NCBI GenBank assembly: GCA_033182465.1
Contig: CP137323.1
Span: 248,001 to 312,000, forward strand
DNA: 64,000 bases
Reading direction: 5' to 3'
From: Sanghuangporus weigelae
Taxonomy: Eukaryota; Basidiomycota; Agaricomycetes; Hymenochaetales; Hymenochaetaceae
The stretch's first letter is position 1. Every line of letters starts with the position of its first letter. Made by a program: the position numbers and the translations under genes. The notes below the pieces were generated by a model. That model saw only the letters and a list, made by a program, of their open reading frames with translations. It ran no database searches and was not told where the DNA came from. Of the stretch, positions 22,649-34,847 are shown one piece after another.

Positions 22649-24927
22649 ATGGATCCGGTAGGTGCGCCGCTGCCCAACGACGTGCACAATAATGCGACAC
22701 ATCGCCAGTCAATCCTTGGCTCTTTCCTCCGCGTCAGGCCCCGTGGCACTTCTCAGTCTCACCAGAATCCAGGTTCATTCGGTCTTCAGATCGACCACGA
22801 CAACGCTAGCGCCAACCCACCGCAACAGGCGCTCTCAGACCACGCTCTTGCTGCTAACATCACGAACGGTTCCAATAACGGCACCAACAACGCCAACAAC
22901 ATGCCGATTCAACCTCCCTCTCCTGGTGGAGCAGTGGGTTATCGTCGACGACCTGCTGTAGGCGGCGCCGGGGGTGCACTCCAGCCGTCAAACAGCGGTG
23001 CAGCGCATACATTCGGTATTAGTATCTCTCCGTCATCATCGGCCAACGTTTCCATGCACGGGTTCTCTCAAATTCTGCGCCGCCGTCGGTCTGCTAACGG
23101 TGCGCTAAACTCGAGCTCTGCGAACCCGTCGACGAACTCTCCCATAGACCCAAATGCTCCCACGTCCGCTTTACCCGTGCGCAACAATGGTGCTCAGTCT
23201 GGGGTACACGCCCCACTACCATCAAACGCGTCCCCCAACCCAAACGCTCGCTGCCATCGCATTCGCCTCGTTCCTCATCTTGATTCTACTCGTTCACTGC
23301 ATTTTGAGCCTATCTGTCGCGATGTGCGCGAGGGTGATGCTGCACTCCGCATTGGCCGTTTCACTGACCGTTCTGGCATGGGCGTCGCAGCGTTGAATGC
23401 TCAGAACACCAACAAACTCGCTTTCAAGAGCAAAGTCGTCAGTCGCGCCCATGCTGAGGTGTGGTGTGAACCCGGTGGGAAATTTTACATCAGGGACACC
23501 AAATCCTCTTCTGGCACGTTCCTCAATCACATCAGGTTGTCTGCTCCCAACACCGACTCGAAGCCCTTCCCTATCAAGGACGGAGATGTCCTGCAGCTGG
23601 GTGTTGATTATCAGGGAGGGACGGAAGAAATATACAAGTGTGTGAAGATGCGCATCGAGCTTGGACGCGAGTGGCAATCTCAGCCGAATGCGTTCAAGTA
23701 TGTCGTTTGTTTCACATCTTTCTTATATCACGTTTATTAATTATTGCACTTGGGTAAAGCACGAATGCATTAAAGCAACTAAAAGCCTTATCTACGCAAC
23801 CCTTCACAAACCAACCAGGAACCGGACCGAAGGTCTCGCTCGCCAAGTCAGGCATTCCGGACTGCTGCATCTGCTTGTTTGGTGTGACGGTCCACCAAGC
23901 ACTCTTTATCGCGCCCTGTTCGCATGTGTTTCATTACAAGTGCATCAGACCTATGCTCTTGATGCACCATCCTGGCTTTTCGTGCCCGCTGTGCAGGACA
24001 TTCGCGAATTTGGAAGAAGATGTAGAGATTGATATAGAAGAGCAGGAGATGGGTCAAGATGTCGATACGGAGGATGGAACAGGTGGATCATCTGGCGAAG
24101 GAGTGGGTCCCGTCGTGCCGCCGAGAACGGCAGGAACAACTGTAAGCGCCAGAGCGAACGCAATGGATGTAGATGCGCCGGTTAACATGACCGCTACTCC
24201 AAGTGTTGCAAATGATGTAGTTGCTGCCGGTGCAGAGACAGAGGTGGAGCGCGATTACGCACCATACAGCGTGAGGCGCCGAAACATCAACAATAACGAT
24301 ACCAATTTCACTAATGGCAACGTGATCCTGAATATGAATCCACATGATCCGCGATTCGGCTCTCATTCCGTGTCTCCAGTTCGAGAGATAGAAGGCGTAC
24401 CGGAGGATGCGGATGAGTATCTCTCTGCTGTTTCGGACGACTATAACGTTCAACATTTTGAAATTGATCACGAAGAGACGGATGATGTTTATCCTCTTCC
24501 TGCGCTACCCGTGCCTATGCCAAGTGGGGCGCTACCTATTCCTTCAAACTCCTCTTCTTCTGCCTTTGGCCCGTCGAACAACCCTGCGGCTTCTGCTCCT
24601 GCGCAGATGCAGGGGATGGCGATTCGGAGGCCAATGAGTGTGCCAATTCAATCTCCTGGTGCCGTCCAAAATCTGCAAGCTCAAGCGCAACAGGAAGGGG
24701 GAGGAGGATTTCGAAGGATGACACCTTCAGATGATGCGATGAGTGATGAAGACGGCGATGGTGATGGCGAAGGCGAAGATGACCTGATTAGCGCAGTGAG
24801 GAGGGGTATGGGTGCCAGTATCGGTATGACCGTCGGGGGTGGAGATGGGAATGCGAGTGGATCGAGTGCGGGTGAGGTCGGGGGTGAGGGAATGCTTGGC
24901 GGGGTTGGAGAGAAGAGGAAACGGTGA
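22649..24927 (+). CDS. dma1: FHA-RING ubiquitin ligase, Dma1/Chf type
   Basis: Dma1-type proteins are E3 ubiquitin ligases that bind phosphothreonine through an FHA domain and act in the mitotic checkpoint and septation control. Two exons (22649-23697 and 23760-24927), joined over a 62-bp intron, give 738 residues. The Ser/Asn-rich N-terminal 200 residues are followed by the FHA domain (about 215-340: LRIGRFTDRS, SRAHAEVW, SSSGTFLNHIRLS). A linker with the ALKQLKAL pattern leads to a C3H2C3-like RING at about 385-430 (CCICLF, PCSHVFHYKCIRP, CPLCRTF). The tail beyond is long, acidic and Ser/Pro-rich, longer than in yeast homologues. The ATG at 22649 was chosen because the frame further upstream has no earlier ATG. 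Confidence 0.9.
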
Positions 24928-27327
24928 GATGAGCGAGATGGCATCGTGTTTTTTGGCGTTTGGGTTATACTTCGGGTTTGTCTGTGCGCTAGCTTGCGAT
25001 TCCTCGCTCTTTAATCATTTTTTTGCTTCGCAGTTGGCAATCATGAGTTATCAGTCAACGATTCTGTTTTACGATCCCCCCCTATCCCCACTCCTCTTCC
25101 GGGGTGTTTCGTCTTGTCTCCTGGTGTCCCACTGCATAGTTTTTCTTCTTTGGTAAAGCTTTTCCTGCATCGCTCGCGCTTTTCAATGCTGTCAATCCTT
25201 CCTCCATCCTTTCATTACGTCGCGATGCATTAACAACACCCATCATGCCTGAGTAGTCTTATCCGAAACTTCAACCCCTCAATCCTCGATACAAATTCTC
25301 GTTTTCCCTTCTTCCCTTCATCTCGATCCCCCGCGCGCGCGAGCATATTTAGTCTTCAGTCCTTTCTTTGCTATTTCTTCGTTTCTTTGTTTTATATTAC
25401 TGGTCTGGTACACACACAAGTTCACACGCGAATTTCAATTTTTCCCCCTTCCTCCTATCTAATCTAATCCGATCCAACCCAACCCTATTCCACTCTTGAA
25501 GTTGAGCTACAACTTGAAATTAAGTATTCGTGCTATTAAGTCGAGAATGGGGATGCGATCTGTTTTCTTTGCTTGTTGGATAAGGGCGCTGTGCATAATC
25601 TTTGAGCCTGGACCATGCATCCACAGCGGCCGCATCACCCTGGGCCCGGCTTGTGTTACAATTCGTCCATGACCGGAATCAAGTTCTTTTCTTGATTTAC
25701 ATGTAAGTGATAGGGCCTTGAACTGTCAATTTCAACAAGTAATATTTTCTTGCTGGGATTGCTGTCGGCTTTGACCGTGATGCGATCAAATAGATCATTT
25801 TCGGCTGAGTATTCCCGATCGGCTTGTAATTTTATATTATTTTCCTTCTGCGCATTCCACCCGTGCTTCACCATTATTTTCCTTCACTCAAGTTCCATTG
25901 AAAGTAGTGCTATGCTCACACCAGACTGTGTCTTGACACTTCACTATGTAAAAAGGGCGCGTCGCTTGTCATGACTCAGAGATCATCTTGTCGCGTTTTT
26001 GTTACTGAAGGTTCGTTAGGATACAAAGCATACACAAAGCATAGACCTGTATCAATCAGTATCGGTAAGTGGTACGATTCATTGTCATGGTTGTACGTAC
26101 TTGAGACTGATATGTAGAACAGGAGCCATACCATAATACGAAGTATCTGATCTTCTAGTTTGTCAAATTCACATTCACATACAAATTATAACCTGCGATA
26201 TGCTTGCTCCGACCGAAGGGACGAACACAAGGCAACAGGAGAGTATGACAGCAAACGTGCGCTCAAAAGGAAATTTATCTACAGATTCATCTGGTTCCCT
26301 TCCTTTGTCAGGATGGACTACAGCACCGAGAGGAAGAAACAGGACAACTGCTTGCCTTTTTCCTATTCCAGTCGCTCGAAGAACCCATAAAAGTATTTAT
26401 TTCATTCGAGAACGCCCTCGGCTTCCTCATGCATTGTCGTCCTTCGCGAGATTTGTGCTTCGTTCACATTGGATCTGCCCCAAAGGAAAAGAAAAAGGTC
26501 CATAGACCGCGGCCGGTTTCTTCTCTGGCTCTGCCGAAACGAGAGAAGTGATTATTGGAGGATCAATCAATATCCTCGACGATTCCATCCCAATGGCCAT
26601 TCGGATTCACGATACCGAGATCTGCCTTTACATCTGCGCTAGCATCTCGTTCTCATTACTCATCTCATAATTAATCTAGTATCAAGCAGGTGCCCCTCAT
26701 AGGTTCAAATGTATAGAGAGATTATCTCCGCGTAGATGTCCATTCGTCCTCGGGCTTCTGACTCTCACGAGGACCAGAATCTATCCTGCTGACGCTGATA
26801 TGGATGAAATCAGTCTTCCCGCTACGTTTATTATCCACTCGCCATTGACAATACTAATACCGTTCCGGGTCGGACCTGATACTTGATACGATAAGTCAGG
26901 GCAATACTTGGCACTGCTGGAATTGGGCATACTACGGTTGATCGCGTACCTCGGTGCTTGACTGACGAACTTGGTCATATGCAGTTCTGCTGGTGTTCGG
27001 CGGTATAAAGCCTACATACATATACTATGCCCGAGTCCGAATCTTCCTGGTAGCTTCAAGATCGTCCTTTCTCCTCCTGGACTTCTTGTTCTTTTCGAAA
27101 TCAAGTGCAAATCGTGCGAGATACTCGCTTTACTCCCACTAGGATTTTCTCCTGGGTTCTCTGGTGTTCTCCTTCCTAGCTTCTACGCGTATACAGTGCC
27201 TGGTCATACACACGTACGTCTTTTCTCGGCCGCATTGACTCCCGGCATCTAGTCATCTCTATCTCTTCTCTGTCTCCTCTATAATTTACCTTCTCGAATC
27301 TCATCGAGTGCGAACCGAATCGTAAAC
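24928..27327. other. 2.4-kb gene-free stretch
   Basis: The first ~600 bp is CT-rich and probably 3' UTR of the FHA-RING gene. No coding exon chain could be supported in the rest. The last few hundred bases are pyrimidine-rich and should contain the promoter of the dehydrogenase gene. Small open frames at 25656-25874 (minus) and 26160-26505 (plus) look like chance. Confidence 0.4.
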
Positions 27328-29095
27328 ATGAAGAACACCACCCACGAGTCTTCCACCGCGGGCGCTGTTCTTAATGCATATACTGGATCTTCCATTGGTC
27401 CCGAAATCTCCTCGCAATCTGCTTACAAGCCTTCTACATCCACATCCTCGCCACTATCAAAACATGCCTTCCCCTCTGCAGTTTCTTCTCCTACCGGTAA
27501 TGCACGCGTCGCGCTCATCACAGGAGCCGCGCAAGGCATCGGGCGGGGTGTCGCCCTCCGATTCGCACGAGATGGATATAAAGTCGCTATTTGCGACTTG
27601 CCGAGTCAAAGCGAGAAGCTTCAAGAGCTCAAACTCGAGATTCATCTTTTTGAGTCCGGGAGGAGCCAGAGTCTTGGAGAAGAAGGGGGGGAAGGGAGGG
27701 AAAAGGAGAAGGAAAGAGAGGAGAGAGTTACAATGTTATTTGCGGACGTGAGTAAGGAGGAAGATGTCAGGGTCATGGTGGAGGGGTGTGTGAGCGCTTT
27801 CGGCGGTTTGGACGTCGTGAGTCCTTAAACCTTTTCTCTCTATCTGAACTCTTGTTAAATTGATGTGTAGATGGTTGCAAACGCTGGTATAGCCATCTAC
27901 AAACCTCTCCTCGAACGTCAGTACGGTCACCTTGATTGACTTATTGAATACTCATAAGTCTTTTAAATCTACCGCAATACCTTCCTCAACTCGTCGGTGA
28001 TTCCCACTGAACACCAAGCAGTACCTGTAGAAGAGTTCGACAGTGTCGTAGCCGTGAACCTACGCGGAGCAATGTTGTGCTACAAATATGCCGCACAGCA
28101 GATGGTCAAGCAAGGCCGGGCCGGAAGAATTATTGGTCCGTGCCTGTCCTTCCTTTCACTCCTAGTCGCCGTTCACCTATTTCCGAGCCGATGTGGCTGA
28201 TGAGTTTTACCTATTTCTATCTATAGGTGCTTCATCGATGTATGGGAAAGCTGGTAAGTGCGGAAGATCAGCATCTCGACGTCTTTCCATGCAAGTGATC
28301 CACTGTACGCTTTCAACTCACCAGGTGCACCGAACCTGGCCGGGTATTCAGCGTCCAAGTTTGGCATTCGCGGGTTGACACACACGGCTGGTACGTTCAT
28401 ACCCACACGACATCAAATTCCGTATTCCCTCTATAATTGACGTACAATGCACTGTGGCGTCAATCGTTTCTTCGTTCCTGTATTGGATAATTGGTTGATG
28501 AAGCATTGGAATGGGGCAAGTACGGCATTACAGTAAACGCATATGCCCCAGCGGGGATTAGGACACCCATGTGTGAGTTTTTCTCTAATGAGATGGCTGG
28601 AAGGCGAACCCGAACACTTACTGATGATGTGAGTTACAGTGGAAGATTACGATGATCGACTTACTTTAACAAACGGGATGAAGAAGGGTGAATTCTTAGA
28701 ACACGTAAGTGCCATTAGTCCTCTTCATCGGTCATAGCTCTCTGTCGACTCTTGGATCTTCACTTGCTATTACCTTTGTGTTTCGCTTGAACTGACAGTG
28801 AACTGGAAAACAGATAGAGAACCGGACAGCAGTCGGTTACCTCGGAGGACCGACGGAAGTCGCTTCGCTCGTTTCGTATCTAGCGTCGCCTGACGCACAC
28901 TTCATTACAGGTATGCATGCCTTTTCTTTCGAAATCTGCTGTACTGGGCACACTGGTGCTGACGATAATGTCTCTCAAATTCTGATGTTGTTTCAACTCG
29001 GCAGGGCAAACGGTGAGTTTTAAAAAGGCTCCAAGGATGTAGCGAGTCCGATGTTTTGTTAGATCTCTGTGGATGGTGGTTCCTTCGTCGACTAA
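27328..29095 (+). CDS. classical short-chain dehydrogenase/reductase
   Basis: An NAD(P)-dependent oxidoreductase of the SDR family, of the type often annotated as diacetyl/acetoin reductase; the substrate cannot be read from sequence. About eight exons splice in frame. The dinucleotide motif TGAAQGIG lies near residue 65. Further motifs are NAGIAIYKPL, VNLRGAMLCYKYAAQQM, the catalytic YSASKFGIRGL (Tyr and Lys), APAGIRTPM and the C-terminal GQTISVDGGSF. Odd points: a Ser/Thr-rich extension of about 60 residues before the Rossmann fold, and a very charged Glu/Lys/Arg insertion near residues 115-130. An organelle-targeting role for the extension is possible but not shown. The stop lies 107 bp from the stop of the convergent epimerase gene. 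Confidence 0.88.
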
Positions 29096-29202
29096 CGCGT
29101 CTGCATATGCAACTCATACACGATCAAGCGGAGGGAAGTTTATTGATACAAAACCTGTCGGTCTTTATTACATATACGGATTATCTTCATTTTCCAACTT
29201 CT

Positions 29203-30364
29203 TCAGAGCTTTTGTGTTGTGTTCGTAGGGAGCTCGACGATCTGCTCGTAGCCGGGGTACTCGGGAAGGTTCAACTCGTACTTCTGTTCAAGAGTCCTGT
29301 TTGGGCCATGTAGTTTCGTCAGTAAGCAGAAAGGCAAAGAATGAGCTGAGCGGAAGAGATTCCGAAGAACTCGATACGTACTTCGGGACGAACCTCCCTC
29401 CTAAGAAATGTCTTCCTTTGAAGTCTTTTGCGCCTAACTTTGGTGCAGTCAAGCTAACGAGAACATCGGGTTCCAGTCCCTCAAAAGTCGTCTCTTCCTC
29501 TTTCACTTCACTCTCGCCGTCAACCTTCTTGACACTGAATGGTATCTTTCCTTTCTCGACATCCCATCCACTCGGAATGTCAACGCTCACTATCGGCTTG
29601 CAGGATTTTGCGAGCAAAGGCAAAACTGCGTCGAACGGAGCGCGAACGGGAGGAGAGAAGGAAAAGCCGAAGATTGCATCGAGAATGACATCAGAGACCG
29701 ATAGTGCTTGGAAAAGCTCGTTGGTTGTTGAAGGAAGCGATGGAATGAGCATATTATTGCACTGTATTTGCAGACGCTAAGAGTAGGACATGAATCGTGA
29801 GATTACTCAGTAAGTCAAAAGCAATGACCTACATACTTTGTATATATCTTTGTTCCCAGGCTATTGGATGATAGCCTCAGTGGACGGGTTTCATGGAGGT
29901 AAGCGCTACATTACGCACTTTTGGCATGTACAGGGTCGGTTTGTACCCAAATTGTGCTGAGCATAGCTTTTTTGTTAGCGAGTGATGACAGTGCAAGTTG
30001 TTGGCATATCTCACCAAGGTGACGGGCAGCGACAAGACCATCGCCTCCCTGGTTGCCAGGTCCACAGCAAACGAGGACACGAGAGTGCGTCGCTTTCGGA
30101 TACACCTTCGCAAGCGTCTGAGCACACGCAAGACCCGCAAGTTCCATCAACTTTCAATTCATAAAAGCACCGCATATTTGACGTGAATATTCTGAGCGAA
30201 CAGAAGAGAAGTCGTGCTCACTTGGTCAATGCTAAAAGCGCCCGCTGCACCCATGAGCTCCTCATCGATCTTGCGTGTCCAGTCAACATCTAGCTTATAA
30301 ACGGCTTCAGAGGGGGGATGCCTACTTGCTGAGCAAGTTTTGCTGTCAGGTATCGTAGAGACAT
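29203..30364 (-). CDS. NAXE: NAD(P)H-hydrate epimerase (YjeF_N family)
   Basis: Repairs damaged NAD(P)HX by interconverting its R and S forms, working with the separate NAD(P)HX dehydratase. Splicing gives [13 protein letters not shown], then [29 protein letters not shown], the Gly-rich [70 protein letters not shown] and [11 protein letters not shown]. All are hallmarks of the family (GNNGGDG-like loop and DIPSGW). Two splicing oddities: an apparent 32-bp intron after exon 1 and an 11-nt microexon at 29837-29847 needed to keep frame and restore YKRLQIQC. It is convergent with the dehydrogenase gene and divergent from the DUF6533 gene. Confidence 0.9.
29837..29847 (-). other. predicted 11-nt microexon of the epimerase gene
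   Basis: The minus-strand sequence ATATATACAAA is bounded by an AG acceptor and a GT donor. Including it, with the previous exon ending after one base of a codon, gives HIYKRLQIQC, which resembles the conserved Y-x-R-L-x-x-Q-C segment of the family. Skipping it loses the Tyr-Lys of that segment. Confidence 0.5.
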
Positions 30365-30946
30365 GGTGGTAATAACTGAGAGAATCAACAAGAGAAATTC
30401 CATTCCATAAGTAGAAATCTAAACGTCATACAAGTCGCGTGATTGACAAAATTCATTGCTTCTTTCTTGTTCGCAGCGCAGCTTTGCTTCAAAGTCTGGA
30501 GCCCGAATGATATCTTTGTTCTGCCTTAAAGAATAGCATGGTCTCAAGGGTACCAGCTACGGTAAATCATTGCTTTGTCTCGTCGACAGAATACTACGAG
30601 TGATGACACGGGAGCTCTTTCACTGTTTGTCGTTTCTCATTTGATACCCCGTATCTAGGAGGCTTCTATTGTTGGGCCTTGCAGTGTCACCTCATGTGCA
30701 TAACTCATTGAGCGTTGGGGAGAATGTCGCGGTGTCGTCAGATGGAGTGATGCGGTGGTGTTCGTCCGCGTTTAGAAGCAGCATTTCTATGCTGCTTGTA
30801 TTTCTCTATCAGAGCGCGCTGATATCATGCTTCTGAATTCACGGGATATTCCTTATATTATTCAACAGTCGTTTAACCCCGTTCTCTGTCTCGATCCTAG
30901 TTGGCTTTGCATCTCTCCCGCGGTCGATCTGAGGAACCCTCAGTAG

Positions 30947-32627
30947 ATGGCTCATTCCAACATATCATTTCCACGCTTAGAGCAGAACATAATGTCGAAC
31001 CAGAACCAAGTGGAGCAAGAAATTCTTAAAAACGTGAGTTACGATGTTTTCTTTTTTTTCTTTCAGGTTTTGGCTCATTATATACCAAGTATGACATAGC
31101 TGCATCTGCAGCCTTACTCGTGAGGGACCTTTGATGTACTCCTTTTTCACGTCTCATCCTCTGGAAAGTTTTACGATTATCTTCTTACCTTCGAGTCCGA
31201 GAGATACTTGATATGGCCTTCAAGATTAACGGCTGTCAAAATCGCATTCATAGTTAATCGCTACCTTCCTTTCATTACTGTGGGTGGCATGACAACTGGT
31301 GCGAGAACTATTGCTATCATTACTTCAAAGAGCACTGAAAACTTTTCACAAGTCATCGCTTTATCTCGTCTGATAAAGGATGATCATGTCCGTAATATCA
31401 ACCACTTTCTAATCAAATACTGAACCTTGATTTCACGATGGTAGTTCTGCGTAATTGGAACCTTGCTTTTCGACAGTCCGTCGAAGTCACCGTGTCTATT
31501 TTCGGTCTTAACAACTCATAATGGCTTAATAGGCATTGTATTCCTGGGCTACACGGTAGCAGAATGTGCATCAATGACTTTCTCATGACAGACTTTCCTC
31601 CGGCTGATCACGTCACTTTAGCTATGCTCTACGTAAGAGCCTATGCATTGTGGGGCTGCAAGCGCCGTATCGCTATTATCCTTTGCCTTGTCTTCTTGGT
31701 GAGTAGTGGTTGAGTACAATTTGATTTCTCTCTCTGAATGTTGGACTTTAGGTGTTGCTTGCGTTAGAAACAACTTTTGTCTCTCTCTTTCTCCGATCAG
31801 TGGATGGTCTGCATGGCTCTCTTGACTCTTGACACATTGTACTTGGGCTGACTTCTTTCCGTTAGACTTCGACTTATCTTCCGCTCATACTGGTTGTCAT
31901 ATCGAGTACAGAAATAATGTAGTGTGGATTTCCGTGGTAGTCCTCATGACCTCCGAAACTTGTAAGTTCTGGACCGACATCTCTATCAGTGTCTCCTAAC
32001 CCACCGAATAGTCATATTAGCCGTTCTTTTACTCAGATACCGTAAGATGAACTTAGCAATCCAATTATTATCTTGTCCCAGCCAAATGAACTTCTTTGCA
32101 ATTAGGATTTCTAAGAGGTTCAAATATCGTACATATGATACTGACTGATGGTGAGTGGGACACAAATGCAATTGGAAACAAGCTCTGACAGCTGGCAGGC
32201 ATAACTTACTACATATTTGTTTTGGGTGAGATTTGGTCTTAGTGTTCATTGCTCTTCCATCCATTGGCTTACGATAATACTCAAGCATCATCCGCGGTGA
32301 ACATTGTACTTCTTCTAGGATTGAGCACCTCATCGAACTTCCTAATGTAAGCCTGTAATTATCCCTTCCGCTAACCACACTCTGAGTCCCGATTCTCAAA
32401 GAACTCAAGGGACTCTCCACAGCATATTCAGCAGCCGTTTACTATTGCATATTCGAGGTGCATATCAATCAGTATCGATTACTTTGAGGACTGTAACTGC
32501 AAACGTCAATACAGAGGCACGGTATAATTCCTCTGAAATTGTATCTACACTCCGAGCTGCGCCTGGACCAGACGTACAAGGGCAGGACTGCATTGACTTT
32601 CCGAGTGGTGACCGGGAAGAGAATTAG
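30947..32627 (+). CDS. DUF6533 family multi-pass membrane protein
   Basis: Belongs to the large basidiomycete family of seven-helix-type membrane proteins with an N-terminal DUF6533 domain; molecular function unknown. Readable pieces in order: YDIAASAALL joined to FYDYLLTFESERYLIWPSR, then KIAFIVNRYLPFIT, GIVFLGYTVAECASM and MLYVRAYALWGCKRR, followed by further hydrophobic segments. The pattern D-Y-L-L-T-F-E-x-E...I-W-P-S and Y-A-L-W-G is the family signature. Start (ATG at 30947 or 30991) and the small central and C-terminal exons are uncertain; the last frame ends at 32627 in a hydrophilic tail. It could be damaged in the central exons, which I could not fully resolve. It is divergent from the epimerase, with about 580 bp between starts. 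Confidence 0.65.
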
Positions 32628-33639
32628 GGTATTGATCAGCTTGGGCTATCGGGATCGAGACACAAGAATGCTGTATAGTGGCGGCCCGGGATTATGACTC
32701 GCTTGACTTCCTTCTATCATTGACTGCAGTAATTTATACGGTTACTTCCCGTACGAATCGAGATATAAACTGATTCGGTCTTGTTATTCCTATTACGCTG
32801 TACTAGTTCTGACTGCGGATCTTTCTCGATTTATCTCACTCTCTCACAGACACTTTTACATGAAGCGAGTTGGTTTACGTGGGGATCTATCTTCCCCCAA
32901 GTAACTCAACTGCACCGGTCTCATCCACATCTTTCCGTAGAAAGCGATCGTTGTTACGCTGCACGCTCGAAATCGAGCCTTAACTGGTGAACCTTCAAGG
33001 GCCTGAGCTAGGAACTCTGCCGAAGACTCTCCCTCCTGATGTCTGACAGTAAAAGATGCATTAGCTCGGTTTACGGTCAAATAATAATCGTAGTGCCACA
33101 GTTCTCGCAATGTTGCTCAGCATTACCTAGTAAGGCTCCTTCAGCGCCACCTATGTCCCTTGGAGTATTGTCGTCTCTTCAAGCTAATTCATATGTATCT
33201 TCGGCATCTTGCGCGTTCCTTGAACCCGGCCATCTCTACCTGGTAGGTGGGAAGACCTGCATCGCAAGATAATATCTCTATCATACAGTGCGTAATCAAA
33301 CTGAAGACTAGATTCGTTTCCATCATCGCTTTCAGTTGTCAGCTGTTGGTTTGATCGGAATGAAGTTTTCTTATCAATGTTTCACCCTGTCCCTTTATAT
33401 GGCCGCCTCTGCTGCTCGTAAAGCCCGAACCTGAGTGACCTGTTATACCTTGCAGAATATCCACCTCCGAGGTAGAGAAGAGCATCCAAACCATAACGGA
33501 AGAGGTTAATTTCATGCATGTAGGTCACGCACGATCTTTCTGGGCGGTGCTAATTTGTTCTTTGTAGTCCACTATGACTTCAATCTTGGGCTTTTTTTTA
33601 CGGGTGAGACTTTCATGGCAATTTTACATTGCGGCCTGA
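32628..33639. other. intergenic, no gene recognised
   Basis: No supported coding region. A minus-strand frame at 32856-33110 and a plus-strand frame at 33039-33272 overlap in opposite directions, and neither resembles a known protein. Confidence 0.35.
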
Positions 33640-33992
33640 TCCAGTGGCACTACATTGCACCGCGCGCGCAACTACCCTTTTCTCGATTTCGGAATAAGTG
33701 GTCGGATCTGAGTCAGGTTCCGGGTTTAGCTCAAACAAATTACAATTCTAATTCATCTCCTTCACGTTCATGATGGACCAAATAATGATCGACCTTCGCA
33801 ATCATCTCCATAGAATCCCAGTTCCTTTTAATGGGGAACGTAGTCTTCAGCTTCTTCAAGTAGTCGATTTCCATCTCGAGCTTCTATGGGTGCTTTGCCA
33901 AGAAAAGCCGCAATCTTATGCAGAGCGAGTATGCTCGGCACGGTTTCTGCATCGTATTCGATGACAATGCGCCTTGGGATACCGAAAGACAT
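33640..33992 (-). pseudogene. decayed fragment of an epoxide hydrolase gene
   Basis: The minus strand begins MSFGIPRRIVIEYDAETV, matching MAFGVPRRIEVKYDAQTV of the intact gene at 34848-36458. Further along, a stretch matching the STYSEIEKRL region of the intact gene follows directly. The segment between these (oxyanion hole and nucleophile exons) is missing or unrecognisable. A deleted, frame-broken tandem copy is the simplest reading. Confidence 0.75.
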
Positions 33993-34847
33993 AGCAGAAA
34001 GGATTATTTGGAGCCGGAAAGTTGAGAGCCGCTAGAACTTTTCTATCCATCTGCGTTGAACACACCATACAAACGAGCGAGTTCCATCTCATTAAGAGAT
34101 GGAAGCAGGTTATAACCGATAGGATTCATCTTCCGGGGATTATAAAACACAGAGGGCAAGTCTCAAGAAATGCACACGATGGTCTGAGTCAATTCGACTC
34201 GGAGCCGTTAATCCTGCTATTTCTACTTCACGAATGTCAATTATGTCAAGATGAGCAAGTAACAAACGTTACCTCCCGCGATAATTGCTAATTGATGGTC
34301 GGTCATCGATCACATTGTTGCACGGTGCTAAAGATCAAGTGGCGTGAGGACACAAGTAGCCCAACGTCTCATGTGCGGTCAAATGGTTAACCATGTATAA
34401 AAACAAGAAAAGGGACGTTTGGAGCCGACTGTTTCAATAAGGCGAACCGCTCAAGGCCACGCAAATTTGGGAGAATGGCAGCGGAAAGAAGAGAGAATGC
34501 GTTTACCGTCGCGACTCGCCGAAGGCTCCATTACGACATCTGAACCCCTCCTTGTTTGCCTTGTGCAATGTCGGAGGTCATCTCAGCTTGTTCAGAGGGG
34601 TGGTATTCGGAAACTCAAAGTAATTCTGGGAGGAAGCTGGGCAAAACTTAAGGGCCTTGGTACTTTCTGTTTCTGTCTAACCATGTATCTAAGCGGTTGC
34701 TTTAAAAATCAGGTATGTTGAACATGTACACCTTAAAATACATTACTCGTTAAAACGGGAGGAAAGTTGGAGGAGAAATGGTCGGACATTTATTGTTCTT
34801 GTATCTTTGATAACCGTTTATCTGTCACAGTAGTCAGGTCTACTCAG
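33993..34847. other. intergenic between epoxide hydrolase copy and gene
   Basis: No recognisable gene. A plus-strand frame of 100 codons at 34419-34721 has no features I can name. It probably contains the 3' UTR of the epoxide hydrolase. Confidence 0.35.

Noticed and set aside
31986-32420. 144-codon minus-strand open frame
   Set aside because: It overlaps exons of the DUF6533 gene on the other strand and has no family resemblance.
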